A stretch of 64,000 nucleotides of DNA from Watersipora subatra (Eukaryota; Bryozoa; Gymnolaemata; Cheilostomatida; Watersiporidae), in NCBI RefSeq assembly GCF_963576615.1, contig NC_088718.1:31972877-32036876 (forward strand), in the 5' to 3' direction. Of the stretch, positions 31,825-44,966 are shown in pieces (the first letter of the stretch is position 1; every line of letters starts with the position of its first letter). The notes beneath the pieces were generated by a model that was not told where the DNA came from, searched no databases, and saw only the letters and a list, made by a program, of their open reading frames with translations. A program made the translations under genes and the position numbers.

Positions 31825-32397
31825 CACATCTCCAGTAAAAGGTGTTTTCTTAGTACATAAAATCATTTTAACCTTTGCAGTTTTAGTTGAAATGCAGTAG
31901 TAGACATTGTCACTCGTCTTTGTATGCAAAAACATTGTCATTATGAGCTATCACTGCAAAATGCCTACAGATGAGTGTGCTGCCAGGACTGTTAAAAAGT
32001 TGAAAAAAATGGGTTGTGAATGTTGATACCATAATGAACCATGAACACTATGATTAATTCTTATGACATCTTATAAATAACGAGTGAACTCATAAACAAT
32101 AAACCATTTATTAAAACAGACAATTTTGGTCTGTCTCTCTACCCATCGCAGTTCGACGCAAAAACAGATTCCGATTTTTTCCTAGGATGGGTTTGTTTAC
32201 TGGTTACACAATAAATAAAAAATCTTAAGGATAAACACAGTTTTTTGTTTGTTTCTCAACAAGTTACCACAAAACCATAATGGTTTTTAGTAGTTTACAA
32301 AGTATTTTGGTTGTAAGAAAGTTTTTAATCGGCGCCTCTGCCTTTTTGAACTAATCATCACTATGATTGAGAAAAACGTTACATGATTAAAATAGAA

Positions 32398-32482
32398 TCC
32401 CGTGAACCAGATTTGAATTGATGACCCAAGGATAGCAAATTACCACTACAGTCCTCCGCTCTACCAACTGAGCTATCACGGG
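32398..32482 (-). tRNA. tRNA-Tyr-GTA: tRNA-Tyr(GTA), copy 23, altered T stem
   Basis: Spacer B (GATTCCG). G53-to-A allele. Confidence 0.7.
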
Positions 32483-33054
32483 CACATCTCCAGCAAAATA
32501 TGTGTTTTCTTATTACATAAAATCATTTGAACCTTTGCAGTTTTCATTGAAATGCAGTAGTAGACATTGTCACTCGTCTTTGTATGCGAAAATAATGTCA
32601 TTGCGAGCTAATACTGAAAAATGCCTACAGATGAGTGTGCTACCAGGACTGTGAAATATTTAAATAATGGGTTTGTATGTTGATACCGTAATGAACCATG
32701 AACACTATGATTATATCTTATGATATCTTATAGAAAACGGAGTGAACTCATCAACAATAAACCATTTGTTAAAAGAGAACTTTTTTGGTCTGCTTCATTA
32801 CCGATCGCATGCCAACGGAAAGACAGATAACGAATTTTTTCCAAAGGTCATTTTGTTGACAGCTTTGCGAATAAATTGAAAGCTCAGAAATAAACACAGT
32901 GTTTTGTATGTTTGTCAACAACTTACAACAAAACCGTGATGCTTTTTAGTAGTTTACAAAAGATTTCTGTTGTAAGATAGTTTCGGGTTGTCGTCTCCAC
33001 CTATTTTGAAGTAATCACAATGATTGAAAAATACATTACATGGTTAAAACAGAA

Positions 33055-33139
33055 TCCTATGAACCAGGTTTGAACTGATGACCTAAGGATAGCAAATTAC
33101 CACTACAGTCCTCCGCTCTACCAACTGAGCTACAACGGG
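33055..33139 (-). tRNA. tRNA-Tyr-GTA: tRNA-Tyr(GTA), copy 24, C-type allele, two mismatches
   Basis: Spacer C. Acceptor CCCGTTG/TCATAGG as in copy 15. Confidence 0.55.
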
Positions 33140-33711
33140 CACATCTCCAGTAAAATGTGTTTTCTTATTACATAAAATCATTTGAACTTTTGCAGTTTTA
33201 GTTGAAATGCAGTAGTAGACATTGTCACTCGTCTTCGTAAGCAAAAATAACGTCATTGCGAGCTAATACTGAAAAATGCCTACAGATGAGTGTGCTACCA
33301 TGACTGTAAAAAAATTAAATTAATTGGTTTTGAATGTTGATACCATAATGAACCATGAACACTATGATTAATTCTTGTAATTATCTTATAAGTAACGAGT
33401 GAACTCATAAACAATAAACCATTCATTAAAACAGACAATTTTGGTCTGTCTCTTTACCCATCGCAATTCGACGCAAAAACAGAGTGTGATTTTTTCCAAG
33501 GATGTGTTTGTTTATTGGTTTGCCAATAAATTAAAATACTCAAGGAGAAACACAGCTTTTCGTGTGTTTCTCGACAAATTACAACAAAACCTTACTGGTT
33601 TTTACTAGTTTACAAAGTATTTTGGTGGTAAAAAAGTTTCCAGTTGGCGTCTCTGCCTTTTTTAACTAATCATCATTACGATTGAAAAAACGTTGCATGA
33701 TTAAAATAGAA

Positions 33712-33796
33712 TCCCGTGAACCAGATTTGAACTGGTGACCTAAGGATAACAAATTACCACTACAGTCCTCCACTCTACCAACTGAGCTATCACGGG
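33712..33796 (-). tRNA. tRNA-Tyr-GTA: tRNA-Tyr(GTA), copy 25
   Basis: Spacer A. Perfect acceptor; D stem closes with a G-U (GAGT). Confidence 0.92.
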
Positions 33797-34367
33797 CACA
33801 TCTCCAGTAAAATGTGTTTTCTTATTACATAAAATCATTTGAACTTTTGCAGTTTTAGTTGAAATGCAGTAGTAGACATTGTCACTCGTCTTTGTATGCA
33901 AAAACATTGTCATTATGAGCTATCACTGCAAAATGCCTACAGATGAGTGTGCTGCCAGGACTGTGAAAAAGTTGAAAAAATTGGTTTTGTATGTTGATTC
34001 TATAATGAGCCATAAACACTATGATTATATCTTATGATATCTTATAAATAACGAGTGAACTCATAAACAATAAACCATTTATTAAAACAGACAATTTTGG
34101 TCTGTCTCTCTACCCATCGCGGTTCGACGCAAAAACAGATTGCGAATTTTTCCCAGGATCGGTTTGTTTACTGGTTTAACAATAAAAAAAAAATCTTAAA
34201 GATAAACACAGTTTCTTGTTTGTTTCTCGACAAAGTACCACAAAACAATAATGTTTTTTAGTAGTTTACAAAGTATTTGGTTGTAAGAAAGTTTCCGGTT
34301 GGCGTCTCTGCCTTTTTGAACTAATCATCACTATGATTGAGAATAACGTAACACGGTTAAAATAGAA

Positions 34368-34452
34368 TCCCATGAACCAGATTTGAACTGGTGACCTAAG
34401 GATAACAAATTACCACTACAGTCCTCCGCTCTACCAACTGAGCTATCACGGG
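34368..34452 (-). tRNA. tRNA-Tyr-GTA: tRNA-Tyr(GTA), copy 26
   Basis: Spacer B. One acceptor G-U; canonical otherwise. Confidence 0.93.
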
Positions 34453-35027
34453 CACATCTCCAGTAAAATGTGTTTTCTTATTACATAAAACCATTTGAAC
34501 TTTTGCAGTTTTAGTTGAAATGCAGTAGTAGACATTGTCACTCGTCTTTGTATGCAAAAACATTGTCATTATGAGCTATCACTGCAAAATGCCTACAGAT
34601 GAGTGTGCTGCCAGGCCTGTGAAAAAGTTTAAAAAAATGGGTTTTGAATGATGATACCATAATGAACCATGAACACTATGATTAATTCTTATGACATCTT
34701 ATAAATAACGAGTGAACTCGTAAACAATAAACCATTTATTAAAACAAACAATTTTGGTCTGTCACTCTCTACCCATCGCAGTTCGACGCTAAAACAGAGT
34801 GTGATTTTTTCTAAGGATGTGTTTGTTTATTGGTTTGCCAATAAATTAAAATACTCAAGGAGAAACACAGCTTTTCGTGTGTTTCTCGACAAATTACAAC
34901 AAAACCTTACTGGTTTTTACTAGTTTACAAAGTATTTTGGTGGTAAAAAAGTTTCCAGTTGGCGTCTCTGCCTTTTTTAACTAATCATCATTATGATTGA
35001 AAAAAACGTTGCATGATTAAAATAGAA

Positions 35028-35112
35028 TCCCGTGAACCAGAATTGAACTGGTGACCTAAGGATAACAAATTACCACTACAGTCCTCCGCTCTACCAACTG
35101 AGCTATCACGGG
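35028..35112 (-). tRNA. tRNA-Tyr-GTA: tRNA-Tyr(GTA), copy 27
   Basis: Spacer A. Stems perfect; T loop TTCAATT. Confidence 0.9.
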
Positions 35113-35682
35113 CACATCTCCAGTAAAATGTGTTTTCTTATTACATAAAATCATTTGAACCTTTGCAGTTTTCATTGAAATGCAGTAGTAGACATTGTCA
35201 CTCGTCTTTGTATGCGAAAATAATGTCATTGCGAGCTAATACTGAAAAATGCCTCCAGATGAGTCTGCTACCAGGACTGTGAAATATTTAAATAATGGGT
35301 TTGTATGTTGATACCGTAATGAACCATGAACACTATGATTATATCTTATGATATCTTATAGAAAACGGAGTAAACTCATCAACAATAAACCATTTGTTAA
35401 AAGAGAACTTTTTTGGTCTGCTTCATTACCGATCGCATGCCAACGGAAAGACAGATAACGAATTTTTTCCAAAGATCATTTTGTTGACAGCTTTGCGAAT
35501 AAATTGAAAGCTCAGAAATAAACACAGTGTTTTGTATGTTTGTCAACAACTTACAACAAAACCGTGATGCTTTTTAGTAGTTTACAAAAGATTTCTGTTG
35601 TAAGATAGTTTCGGGTTGTCGTCTCCACCTATTTTGAAGTAATCACAATGATTGAAAAATACATTACATGGTTAAAACAGAA

Positions 35683-35767
35683 TCCTATGAACCAGGTTTG
35701 AACTGATGACCTAAGGATAGCAAATTACCACTACAGTCCTCCGCTCTACCAACTGAGCTACAACGGG
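35683..35767 (-). tRNA. tRNA-Tyr-GTA: tRNA-Tyr(GTA), copy 28, C-type allele, two mismatches
   Basis: Spacer C. As copy 15. Confidence 0.55.
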
Positions 35768-36339
35768 CACATCTCCAGTAAAATGTGTTTTCTTATTACA
35801 TAAAATCATTTGAACTTTTGCAGTTTTAGTTGAAATGCAGTAGTAGACATTGTCACTCGTCTTCGTAAGCAAAAATAACGTCATTGCGAGCTAATACTGA
35901 AAAATGCCTACAGATGAGTGTGCTACCATGACTGTAAAAAAATTAAATTAATTGGTTTTGAATGTTGATACCATAATGAACCATGAACACTATGATTAAT
36001 TCTTGTAATTATCTTATAAGTAACGAGTGAACTCATAAACAATAAACCATTCATTAAAACAGACAATTTTGGTCTGTCTCTTTACCCATCGCAATTCGAC
36101 GCAAAAACAGAGTGTGATTTTTTCCAAGGATGTGTTTGTTTATTGGTTTGCCAATAAATTAAAATACTCAAGGAGAAACACAGCTTTTCGTGTGTTTCTC
36201 GACAAATTACAACAAAACCTTACTGGTTTTTACTAGTTTACAAAGTATTTTGGTGGTAAAAAAGTCTCCAGTTGGCGTCTCTGCCTTTTTTAACTAATCA
36301 TCATTATGATTGAAAAAACGTTGCATGATTAAAATAGAA

Positions 36340-36424
36340 TCCCGTGAACCAGATTTGAACTGGTGACCTAAGGATAACAAATTACCACTACAGTCCTCCG
36401 CTCTACCAATTGAGCTATCACGGG
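36340..36424 (-). tRNA. tRNA-Tyr-GTA: tRNA-Tyr(GTA), copy 29
   Basis: Spacer A. Stems perfect; A box TAGCTCAATTGG (one base off the consensus). Confidence 0.9.
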
Positions 36425-36997
36425 CACATCTCCAGTAAAATGTGTTTTCTTATTACATAAAATCATTTGAACTTTTGCAGTTTTAGTTGAAATGCAGTAG
36501 TAGACATTCTCACTCGTCTTTGTATGCAAAAACATTGTCATTATGAACTATCACTGCAAAACGCCTACAGATGAGTTTGCTGCCAGGACTGTGAAAAAGT
36601 TGAAAAAATGGGTTTTGTATGTTGATTCTAGAATGAGCCATAAACACAATGATTATATCTTATGATATCTTATAAATAACGAGTGAACTCATAAACAATA
36701 AACCATTTATTAAAACAGACAATTTTGGTCTGTCTCTCTACCCATCGCAGTTCGACGCAAAAACAGATTGCGATTTTTTTCCCAGGATCGGTTTGTTTAC
36801 TGGTTTAACAATAAATAAAAAATCTTAAAGATAAACACAGTTTTTTGTTTGTTTCTCGACAAATTACCACAAAACCATAATGTTTTTTAGTAGTTTACAA
36901 AGTATTTTGGTTGTAAGAAAGTTTCCGGTTGGCGTCTCTGCCTTTTTGAACTAATCATTACTATGATTGAGAATAACGTAACACGGTTAAAATAGAA

Positions 36998-37082
36998 TCC
37001 CATGAACCAGATTTGAACAGGTGACCTAAGGATAGCAAATTACCACTGCAGTCCTCCGCTCGAACAACTGAGCTATCACGGG
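36998..37082 (-). tRNA. tRNA-Tyr body with anticodon GCA, copy 30
   Basis: Spacer B. The loop reads CTGCAGA instead of CTGTAGA, so the anticodon is GCA (Cys codons UGC/UGU) on a tRNA-Tyr body that keeps C1-G72 and A73. The T stem also has a U-U mismatch (ACCTG/CTGGT) and the D loop is changed, so it may be inert. Confidence 0.75.
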
Positions 37083-37651
37083 CGCATCTCTGGTAAAATG
37101 TGTTTTCTTATTCCATAAAACCATTTAAATTTTTGCAGTTTTAGTTGAAATGCAGTAGTAGACATTGTCACTCGTCTTTGTATGCGAAAATAATGTCATT
37201 GCGAGCTAATACTGAACAATGCCTACAGATGAGTGTGCTGCCAGGACTGTGAAATATTTAAAATAATGGGTTTGTATGTTGATACCGTAATGAACCATGA
37301 ACACTGTGGTTATATCTTATGATATCTTATAGAAAACGAGTGAACTCATCAACAACAAACCATTTGTTAAAAGAGAACTTTTTTGGTCTGCTTCATTGCC
37401 GATCGCATGCCAACACAAAGACAGATCATGAGTTTTTTCCAAAGGTCATTTTGTTGCCAGCTTTGCGAATAAATGGAAAACTCAGAAATAAACCCAGCGT
37501 ATTGTATGTTTGTCAACAACTTACAACAAAACCGTGATACTTTTTAGTAGTTTACAAAAGATTTCTGTTGTAAGAAAGTTTGGGTTGTCGTCTCCACCTA
37601 TTTTGAAGTAATCACAATGATTGAAAAATACATTACATGGTTAAAACAGAA

Positions 37652-37736
37652 TCCCATTAACCAGGTTTGAACTGATGACCTAAGGATAGCAAATTACCAC
37701 TACAGTCCTCCGCTCTACCAACTGAGCTACCACGGG
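37652..37736 (-). tRNA. tRNA-Tyr-GTA: tRNA-Tyr(GTA), copy 31, C-type allele
   Basis: Spacer C. Acceptor CCCGTGG/TAATGGG: C3-G70 restored but G6-A67 mismatched. Confidence 0.65.
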
Positions 37737-38308
37737 CACATCTCCAGTAAAATGTGTTTTCTTATTACATAAAATCATTTGAACTTTTGCAGTTTTAGTT
37801 GAAATGCAGTAGTAGACATTGTCACTCGTCTTTGTATGCAACAATATTGTCATTATGAGCTATCACTACAAAATTCCTACAGATGAGTGTGCTGCCAGGA
37901 CTGTGAAATATTTAAATAATGGGTTTGTATGTTGATACCGTAATGAACCATGAACACTGTGGTTATATCTTATGATATCTTATAGAAAACGAGTGAACTC
38001 ATCAACAACAAACCATTTGTTAAAAGAGAACTTTTTTGGTCTGCTTCATTGCCGATCGCATGCCAACACAAAGACAGATCATGAGTTTTTTCCAAAGGTC
38101 ATTTTGTTGCCAGCTTTGCGAATAAATGGAAAACTCAGAAATAAACCCAGCGTATTGTATGTTTGTCAACAACTTACAACAAAACCGTGATGCTTTTTTG
38201 TAGTTTACAAAAGATTTCTGTTGTAAGATAGTTTCGGGTTGTCGTCTCCACCTATTTTGAAGTAATCATCACAATGATTGAAAAATACATTACATGGTTA
38301 AAACAGAA

Positions 38309-38393
38309 TCCTATGAACCAGGTTTGAACTGATGACCTAAGGATAGCAAATTACCACTACAGTCCTCCGCTCTACCAACTGAGCTACCACGGG
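38309..38393 (-). tRNA. tRNA-Tyr-GTA: tRNA-Tyr(GTA), copy 32, C-type allele
   Basis: Spacer C, hybrid monomer at the higher-order junction. Same allele as copy 20, 7,884 bp away. Confidence 0.65.
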
Positions 38394-38965
38394 CACATCT
38401 CCAGTTAAATGTGTTTTCTTATTACATAGAATCATTTGAACTTTTGCAGTTTTAGTTGAAATGCAGTAGTAGACATTGTCACGCGTCTTCGTAAGCAAAA
38501 ATAATGTCATTGCGAGCTATCACTGAAAAATGCCTACAGATGAGTGAGCTACCAGGACTGTGAAAAAATTAAAAAAATGGGTTGTGAATGTTGATACCAT
38601 AATGAACCATGAACACTATGATTAATTCTTATGATATCTTATAAATAACGAGTGAACTCATAAACAATAAACCATTTATTAAAACAGACAATTTTGGTCT
38701 GTCTCTCTACCCATCGCAGTTCGACGCAAAAACAGAGTGTGATTTTTTCCAAGGATATGTTTGTTTATTGGTTTGCCAATAAATAAAAATACTCAAGGAG
38801 AAACACAGCATTTCGTGTGTTTCTCGACAAATTACAACAAAACCGTATTGGTTTTTAGTAGTTTACAAAGTATTTTGGTTGTAAGAAAGTTTTTAATCGG
38901 CGTCTCTGCCTTTTTGAACTAATCATCACTATGATTGAGAAAAACGTTGCATGATTAAAATAGAA

Positions 38966-39050
38966 TCCCGTGAACCAGATTTGAACTGGTGACCTAAGGA
39001 TAGCAATATACAACTACAGTCCTCCGCTCTACCAACTGAGCTGTCACAGG
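38966..39050 (-). tRNA. tRNA-Tyr-GTA: tRNA-Tyr(GTA), copy 33, intron variant
   Basis: Spacer A. Counterpart of copy 21 in the second higher-order unit. Confidence 0.85.
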
Positions 39051-39623
39051 CACATCTCCAGTGAAATGTGTTTTCTTATTACATAAAATCATTTGAACCT
39101 TTGCAGTTTTAGTTGAAATGCATTAGTAGACATTGTCACTCGTCTTTGTATGCAAAAACATTGTCATTATGAGCTATCACTGCAAAATGCCTACAGATGA
39201 GTGTGCTGCCAGGACTGTGAAAAAGTTAAAAAAAATGGGTTTCGAATGTTGATACCATAATGAACCATGAACATTATGATTAATTCTTATGACCTCTTAT
39301 AAATAACGAAAGAACTCGTAAACAATAAACCATTTATTAAAACAGACAATTTTGGTCTGTCTCTCTACCCATAGCAATTTGACGCAAAAACAGAGTGTGA
39401 CTTTTTCCAAGGATGTGTTTGTTTATCGGTTTGCCAATAAATTAAAATACTCAAAGAGAAACACAGCTTTTCGTGTGTTTCTCGACAAATTACAACAAAA
39501 CCATATTGGTTTTTACTAGTTTACAAAGTTTTTTGGTGGTAAAAAAGTTTCCAGTTGGCGTCTCTGCCTTTTTTAACTAATCATCACTATGATTGAAAAA
39601 AACGTTGCATGATTAAAATAGAA

Positions 39624-39708
39624 TCCCGTGAACCAGATTTGAACTGGTGACCTAAGGATTACAATATACTACTACAGTCCTCCGCTCTACCAACTGAGCT
39701 ATCACGGG
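39624..39708 (-). tRNA. tRNA-Tyr-GTA: tRNA-Tyr(GTA), copy 34, intron variant
   Basis: Spacer A. Counterpart of copy 22. Confidence 0.92.
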
Positions 39709-40281
39709 CACATCTCCAGTAAAAGGTGTTTTCTTAGTACATAAAATCATTTTAACCTTTGCAGTTTTAGTTGAAATGCAGTAGTAGACATTGTCACTCG
39801 TCTTTGTATGCAAAAACATTGTCATTATGAGCTATCACTGCAAAATGCCTACAGATGAGTGTGCTGCCAGGACTGTTAAAAAGTTGAAAAAAATGGGTTT
39901 TGAATGTTGATACCATAATGAACCATGAACACTATGATTAATTCTTATGACATCTTATAAATAACGAGTGAACTCATAAACAATAAACCATTTATTAAAA
40001 CAGACAATTTTGGTCTGTCTCTCTACCCATCGCAGTTCGACGCAAAAACAGATTCCGATTTTTTCCTAGGATGGGTTTGTTTACTGGTTACACAATAAAT
40101 AAAAAATCTTAAGGATAAACACAGTTTTTTGTTTGTTTCTCAACAAGTTACCACAAAACCATAATGGTTTTTAGTAGTTTACAAAGTATTTTGGTTGTAA
40201 GAAAGTTTTTAATCGGCGCCTCTGCCTTTTTGAACTAATCATCACTATGATTGAGAAAAACGTTACATGATTAAAATAGAA

Positions 40282-40366
40282 TCCCGTGAACCAGATTTGA
40301 ATTGATGACCCAAGGATAGCAAATTACCACTACAGTCCTCCGCTCTACCAACTGAGCTATCACGGG
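40282..40366 (-). tRNA. tRNA-Tyr-GTA: tRNA-Tyr(GTA), copy 35, altered T stem
   Basis: Spacer B (GATTCCG). Counterpart of copy 23. Confidence 0.7.
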
Positions 40367-40938
40367 CACATCTCCAGCAAAATATGTGTTTTCTTATTAC
40401 ATAAAATCATTTGAACCTTTGCAGTTTTCATTGAAATGCAGTAGTAGACATTGTCACTCGTCTTTGTATGCGAAAATAATGTCATTGCGAGCTAATACTG
40501 AAAAATGCCTACAGATGAGTGTGCTACCAGGACTGTGAAATATTTAAATAATGGGTTTGTATGTTGATACCGTAATGAACCATGAACACTATGATTATAT
40601 CTTATGATATCTTATAGAAAACGGAGTGAACTCATCAACAATAAACCATTTGTTAAAAGAGAACTTTTTTGGTCTGCTTCATTACCGATCGCATGCCAAC
40701 GGAAAGACAGATAACGAATTTTTTCCAAAGGTCATTTTGTTGACAGCTTTGCGAATAAATTGAAAGCTCAGAAATAAACACAGTGTTTTGTATGTTTGTC
40801 AACAACTTACAACAAAACCGTGATGCTTTTTAGTAGTTTACAAAAGATTTCTGTTGTAAGATAGTTTCGGGTTGTCGTCTCCACCTATTTTGAAGTAATC
40901 ACAATGATTGAAAAATACATTACATGGTTAAAACAGAA

Positions 40939-41023
40939 TCCTATGAACCAGGTTTGAACTGATGACCTAAGGATAGCAAATTACCACTACAGTCCTCCGC
41001 TCTACCAACTGAGCTACAACGGG
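40939..41023 (-). tRNA. tRNA-Tyr-GTA: tRNA-Tyr(GTA), copy 36, C-type allele, two mismatches
   Basis: Spacer C. Counterpart of copy 24. Confidence 0.55.
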
Positions 41024-41595
41024 CACATCTCCAGTAAAATGTGTTTTCTTATTACATAAAATCATTTGAACTTTTGCAGTTTTAGTTGAAATGCAGTAGT
41101 AGACATTGTCACTCGTCTTCGTAAGCAAAAATAACGTCATTGCGAGCTAATACTGAAAAATGCCTACAGATGAGTGTGCTACCATGACTGTAAAAAAATT
41201 AAATTAATTGGTTTTGAATGTTGATACCATAATGAACCATGAACACTATGATTAATTCTTGTAATTATCTTATAAGTAACGAGTGAACTCATAAACAATA
41301 AACCATTCATTAAAACAGACAATTTTGGTCTGTCTCTTTACCCATCGCAATTCGACGCAAAAACAGAGTGTGATTTTTTCCAAGGATGTGTTTGTTTATT
41401 GGTTTGCCAATAAATTAAAATACTCAAGGAGAAACACAGCTTTTCGTGTGTTTCTCGACAAATTACAACAAAACCTTACTGGTTTTTACTAGTTTACAAA
41501 GTATTTTGGTGGTAAAAAAGTTTCCAGTTGGCGTCTCTGCCTTTTTTAACTAATCATCATTACGATTGAAAAAACGTTGCATGATTAAAATAGAA

Positions 41596-41680
41596 TCCCG
41601 TGAACCAGATTTGAACTGGTGACCTAAGGATAACAAATTACCACTACAGTCCTCCACTCTACCAACTGAGCTATCACGGG
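41596..41680 (-). tRNA. tRNA-Tyr-GTA: tRNA-Tyr(GTA), copy 37
   Basis: Spacer A. Counterpart of copy 25. Confidence 0.92.
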
Positions 41681-42251
41681 CACATCTCCAGTAAAATGTG
41701 TTTTCTTATTACATAAAATCATTTGAACTTTTGCAGTTTTAGTTGAAATGCAGTAGTAGACATTGTCACTCGTCTTTGTATGCAAAAACATTGTCATTAT
41801 GAGCTATCACTGCAAAATGCCTACAGATGAGTGTGCTGCCAGGACTGTGAAAAAGTTGAAAAAATTGGTTTTGTATGTTGATTCTATAATGAGCCATAAA
41901 CACTATGATTATATCTTATGATATCTTATAAATAACGAGTGAACTCATAAACAATAAACCATTTATTAAAACAGACAATTTTGGTCTGTCTCTCTACCCA
42001 TCGCGGTTCGACGCAAAAACAGATTGCGAATTTTTCCCAGGATCGGTTTGTTTACTGGTTTAACAATAAAAAAAAAATCTTAAAGATAAACACAGTTTCT
42101 TGTTTGTTTCTCGACAAAGTACCACAAAACAATAATGTTTTTTAGTAGTTTACAAAGTATTTGGTTGTAAGAAAGTTTCCGGTTGGCGTCTCTGCCTTTT
42201 TGAACTAATCATCACTATGATTGAGAATAACGTAACACGGTTAAAATAGAA

Positions 42252-42336
42252 TCCCATGAACCAGATTTGAACTGGTGACCTAAGGATAACAAATTACCAC
42301 TACAGTCCTCCGCTCTACCAACTGAGCTATCACGGG
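42252..42336 (-). tRNA. tRNA-Tyr-GTA: tRNA-Tyr(GTA), copy 38
   Basis: Spacer B. Counterpart of copy 26. Confidence 0.93.
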
Positions 42337-42911
42337 CACATCTCCAGTAAAATGTGTTTTCTTATTACATAAAACCATTTGAACTTTTGCAGTTTTAGTT
42401 GAAATGCAGTAGTAGACATTGTCACTCGTCTTTGTATGCAAAAACATTGTCATTATGAGCTATCACTGCAAAATGCCTACAGATGAGTGTGCTGCCAGGC
42501 CTGTGAAAAAGTTTAAAAAAATGGGTTTTGAATGATGATACCATAATGAACCATGAACACTATGATTAATTCTTATGACATCTTATAAATAACGAGTGAA
42601 CTCGTAAACAATAAACCATTTATTAAAACAAACAATTTTGGTCTGTCACTCTCTACCCATCGCAGTTCGACGCTAAAACAGAGTGTGATTTTTTCTAAGG
42701 ATGTGTTTGTTTATTGGTTTGCCAATAAATTAAAATACTCAAGGAGAAACACAGCTTTTCGTGTGTTTCTCGACAAATTACAACAAAACCTTACTGGTTT
42801 TTACTAGTTTACAAAGTATTTTGGTGGTAAAAAAGTTTCCAGTTGGCGTCTCTGCCTTTTTTAACTAATCATCATTATGATTGAAAAAAACGTTGCATGA
42901 TTAAAATAGAA

Positions 42912-42996
42912 TCCCGTGAACCAGAATTGAACTGGTGACCTAAGGATAACAAATTACCACTACAGTCCTCCGCTCTACCAACTGAGCTATCACGGG
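42912..42996 (-). tRNA. tRNA-Tyr-GTA: tRNA-Tyr(GTA), copy 39
   Basis: Spacer A. Counterpart of copy 27 (T loop TTCAATT). Confidence 0.9.
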
Positions 42997-43566
42997 CACA
43001 TCTCCAGTAAAATGTGTTTTCTTATTACATAAAATCATTTGAACCTTTGCAGTTTTCATTGAAATGCAGTAGTAGACATTGTCACTCGTCTTTGTATGCG
43101 AAAATAATGTCATTGCGAGCTAATACTGAAAAATGCCTCCAGATGAGTGTGCTACCAGGACTGTGAAATATTTAAATAATGGGTTTGTATGTTGATACCG
43201 TAATGAACCATGAACACTATGATTATATCTTATGATATCTTATAGAAAACGGAGTGAACTCATCAACAATAAACCATTTGTTAAAAGAGAACTTTTTTGG
43301 TCTGCTTCATTACCGATCGCATGCCAACGGAAAGACAGATAACGAATTTTTTCCAAAGATCATTTTGTTGACAGCTTTGCGAATAAATTGAAAGCTCAGA
43401 AATAAACACAGTGTTTTGTATGTTTGTCAACAACTTACAACAAAACCGTGATGCTTTTTAGTAGTTTACAAAAGATTTCTGTTGTAAGATAGTTTCGGGT
43501 TGTCGTCTCCACCTATTTTGAAGTAATCACAATGATTGAAAAATACATTACATGGTTAAAACAGAA

Positions 43567-43651
43567 TCCTATGAACCAGGTTTGAACTGATGACCTAAGG
43601 ATAGCAAATTACCACTACAGTCCTCCGCTCTACCAACTGAGCTACAACGGG
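43567..43651 (-). tRNA. tRNA-Tyr-GTA: tRNA-Tyr(GTA), copy 40, C-type allele, two mismatches
   Basis: Spacer C. Counterpart of copy 28. Confidence 0.55.
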
Positions 43652-44223
43652 CACATCTCCAGTAAAATGTGTTTTCTTATTACATAAAATCATTTGAACT
43701 TTTGCAGTTTTAGTTGAAATGCAGTAGTAGACATTGTCACTCGTCTTCGTAAGCAAAAATAACGTCATTGCGAGCTAATACTGAAAAATGCCTACAGATG
43801 AGTGTGCTACCATGACTGTAAAAAAATTAAATTAATTGGTTTTGAATGTTGATACCATAATGAACCATGAACACTATGATTAATTCTTGTAATTATCTTA
43901 TAAGTAACGAGTGAACTCATAAACAATAAACCATTCATTAAAACAGACAATTTTGGTCTGTCTCTTTACCCATCGCAATTCGACGCAAAAACAGAGTGTG
44001 ATTTTTTCCAAGGATGTGTTTGTTTATTGGTTTGCCAATAAATTAAAATACTCAAGGAGAAACACAGCTTTTCGTGTGTTTCTCGACAAATTACAACAAA
44101 ACCTTACTGGTTTTTACTAGTTTACAAAGTATTTTGGTGGTAAAAAAGTCTCCAGTTGGCGTCTCTGCCTTTTTTAACTAATCATCATTATGATTGAAAA
44201 AACGTTGCATGATTAAAATAGAA

Positions 44224-44308
44224 TCCCGTGAACCAGATTTGAACTGGTGACCTAAGGATAACAAATTACCACTACAGTCCTCCGCTCTACCAATTGAGCT
44301 ATCACGGG
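44224..44308 (-). tRNA. tRNA-Tyr-GTA: tRNA-Tyr(GTA), copy 41
   Basis: Spacer A. Counterpart of copy 29 (A box TAGCTCAATTGG). Confidence 0.9.
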
Positions 44309-44881
44309 CACATCTCCAGTAAAATGTGTTTTCTTATTACATAAAATCATTTGAACTTTTGCAGTTTTAGTTGAAATGCAGTAGTAGACATTCTCACTCG
44401 TCTTTGTATGCAAAAACATTGTCATTATGAACTATCACTGCAAAACGCCTACAGATGAGTTTGCTGCCAGGACTGTGAAAAAGTTGAAAAAATGGGTTTT
44501 GTATGTTGATTCTAGAATGAGCCATAAACACAATGATTATATCTTATGATATCTTATAAATAACGAGTGAACTCATAAACAATAAACCATTTATTAAAAC
44601 AGACAATTTTGGTCTGTCTCTCTACCCATCGCAGTTCGACGCAAAAACAGATTGCGATTTTTTTCCCAGGATCGGTTTGTTTACTGGTTTAACAATAAAT
44701 AAAAAATCTTAAAGATAAACACAGTTTTTTGTTTGTTTCTCGACAAATTACCACAAAACCATAATGTTTTTTAGTAGTTTACAAAGTATTTTGGTTGTAA
44801 GAAAGTTTCCGGTTGGCGTCTCTGCCTTTTTGAACTAATCATTACTATGATTGAGAATAACGTAACACGGTTAAAATAGAA

Positions 44882-44966
44882 TCCCATGAACCAGATTTGA
44901 ACAGGTGACCTAAGGATAGCAAATTACCACTGCAGTCCTCCGCTCGAACAACTGAGCTATCACGGG
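44882..44966 (-). tRNA. tRNA-Tyr body with anticodon GCA, copy 42
   Basis: Spacer B. Counterpart of copy 30, with the same CTGCAGA loop; the change therefore predates the 7,884-bp duplication. Confidence 0.75.
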
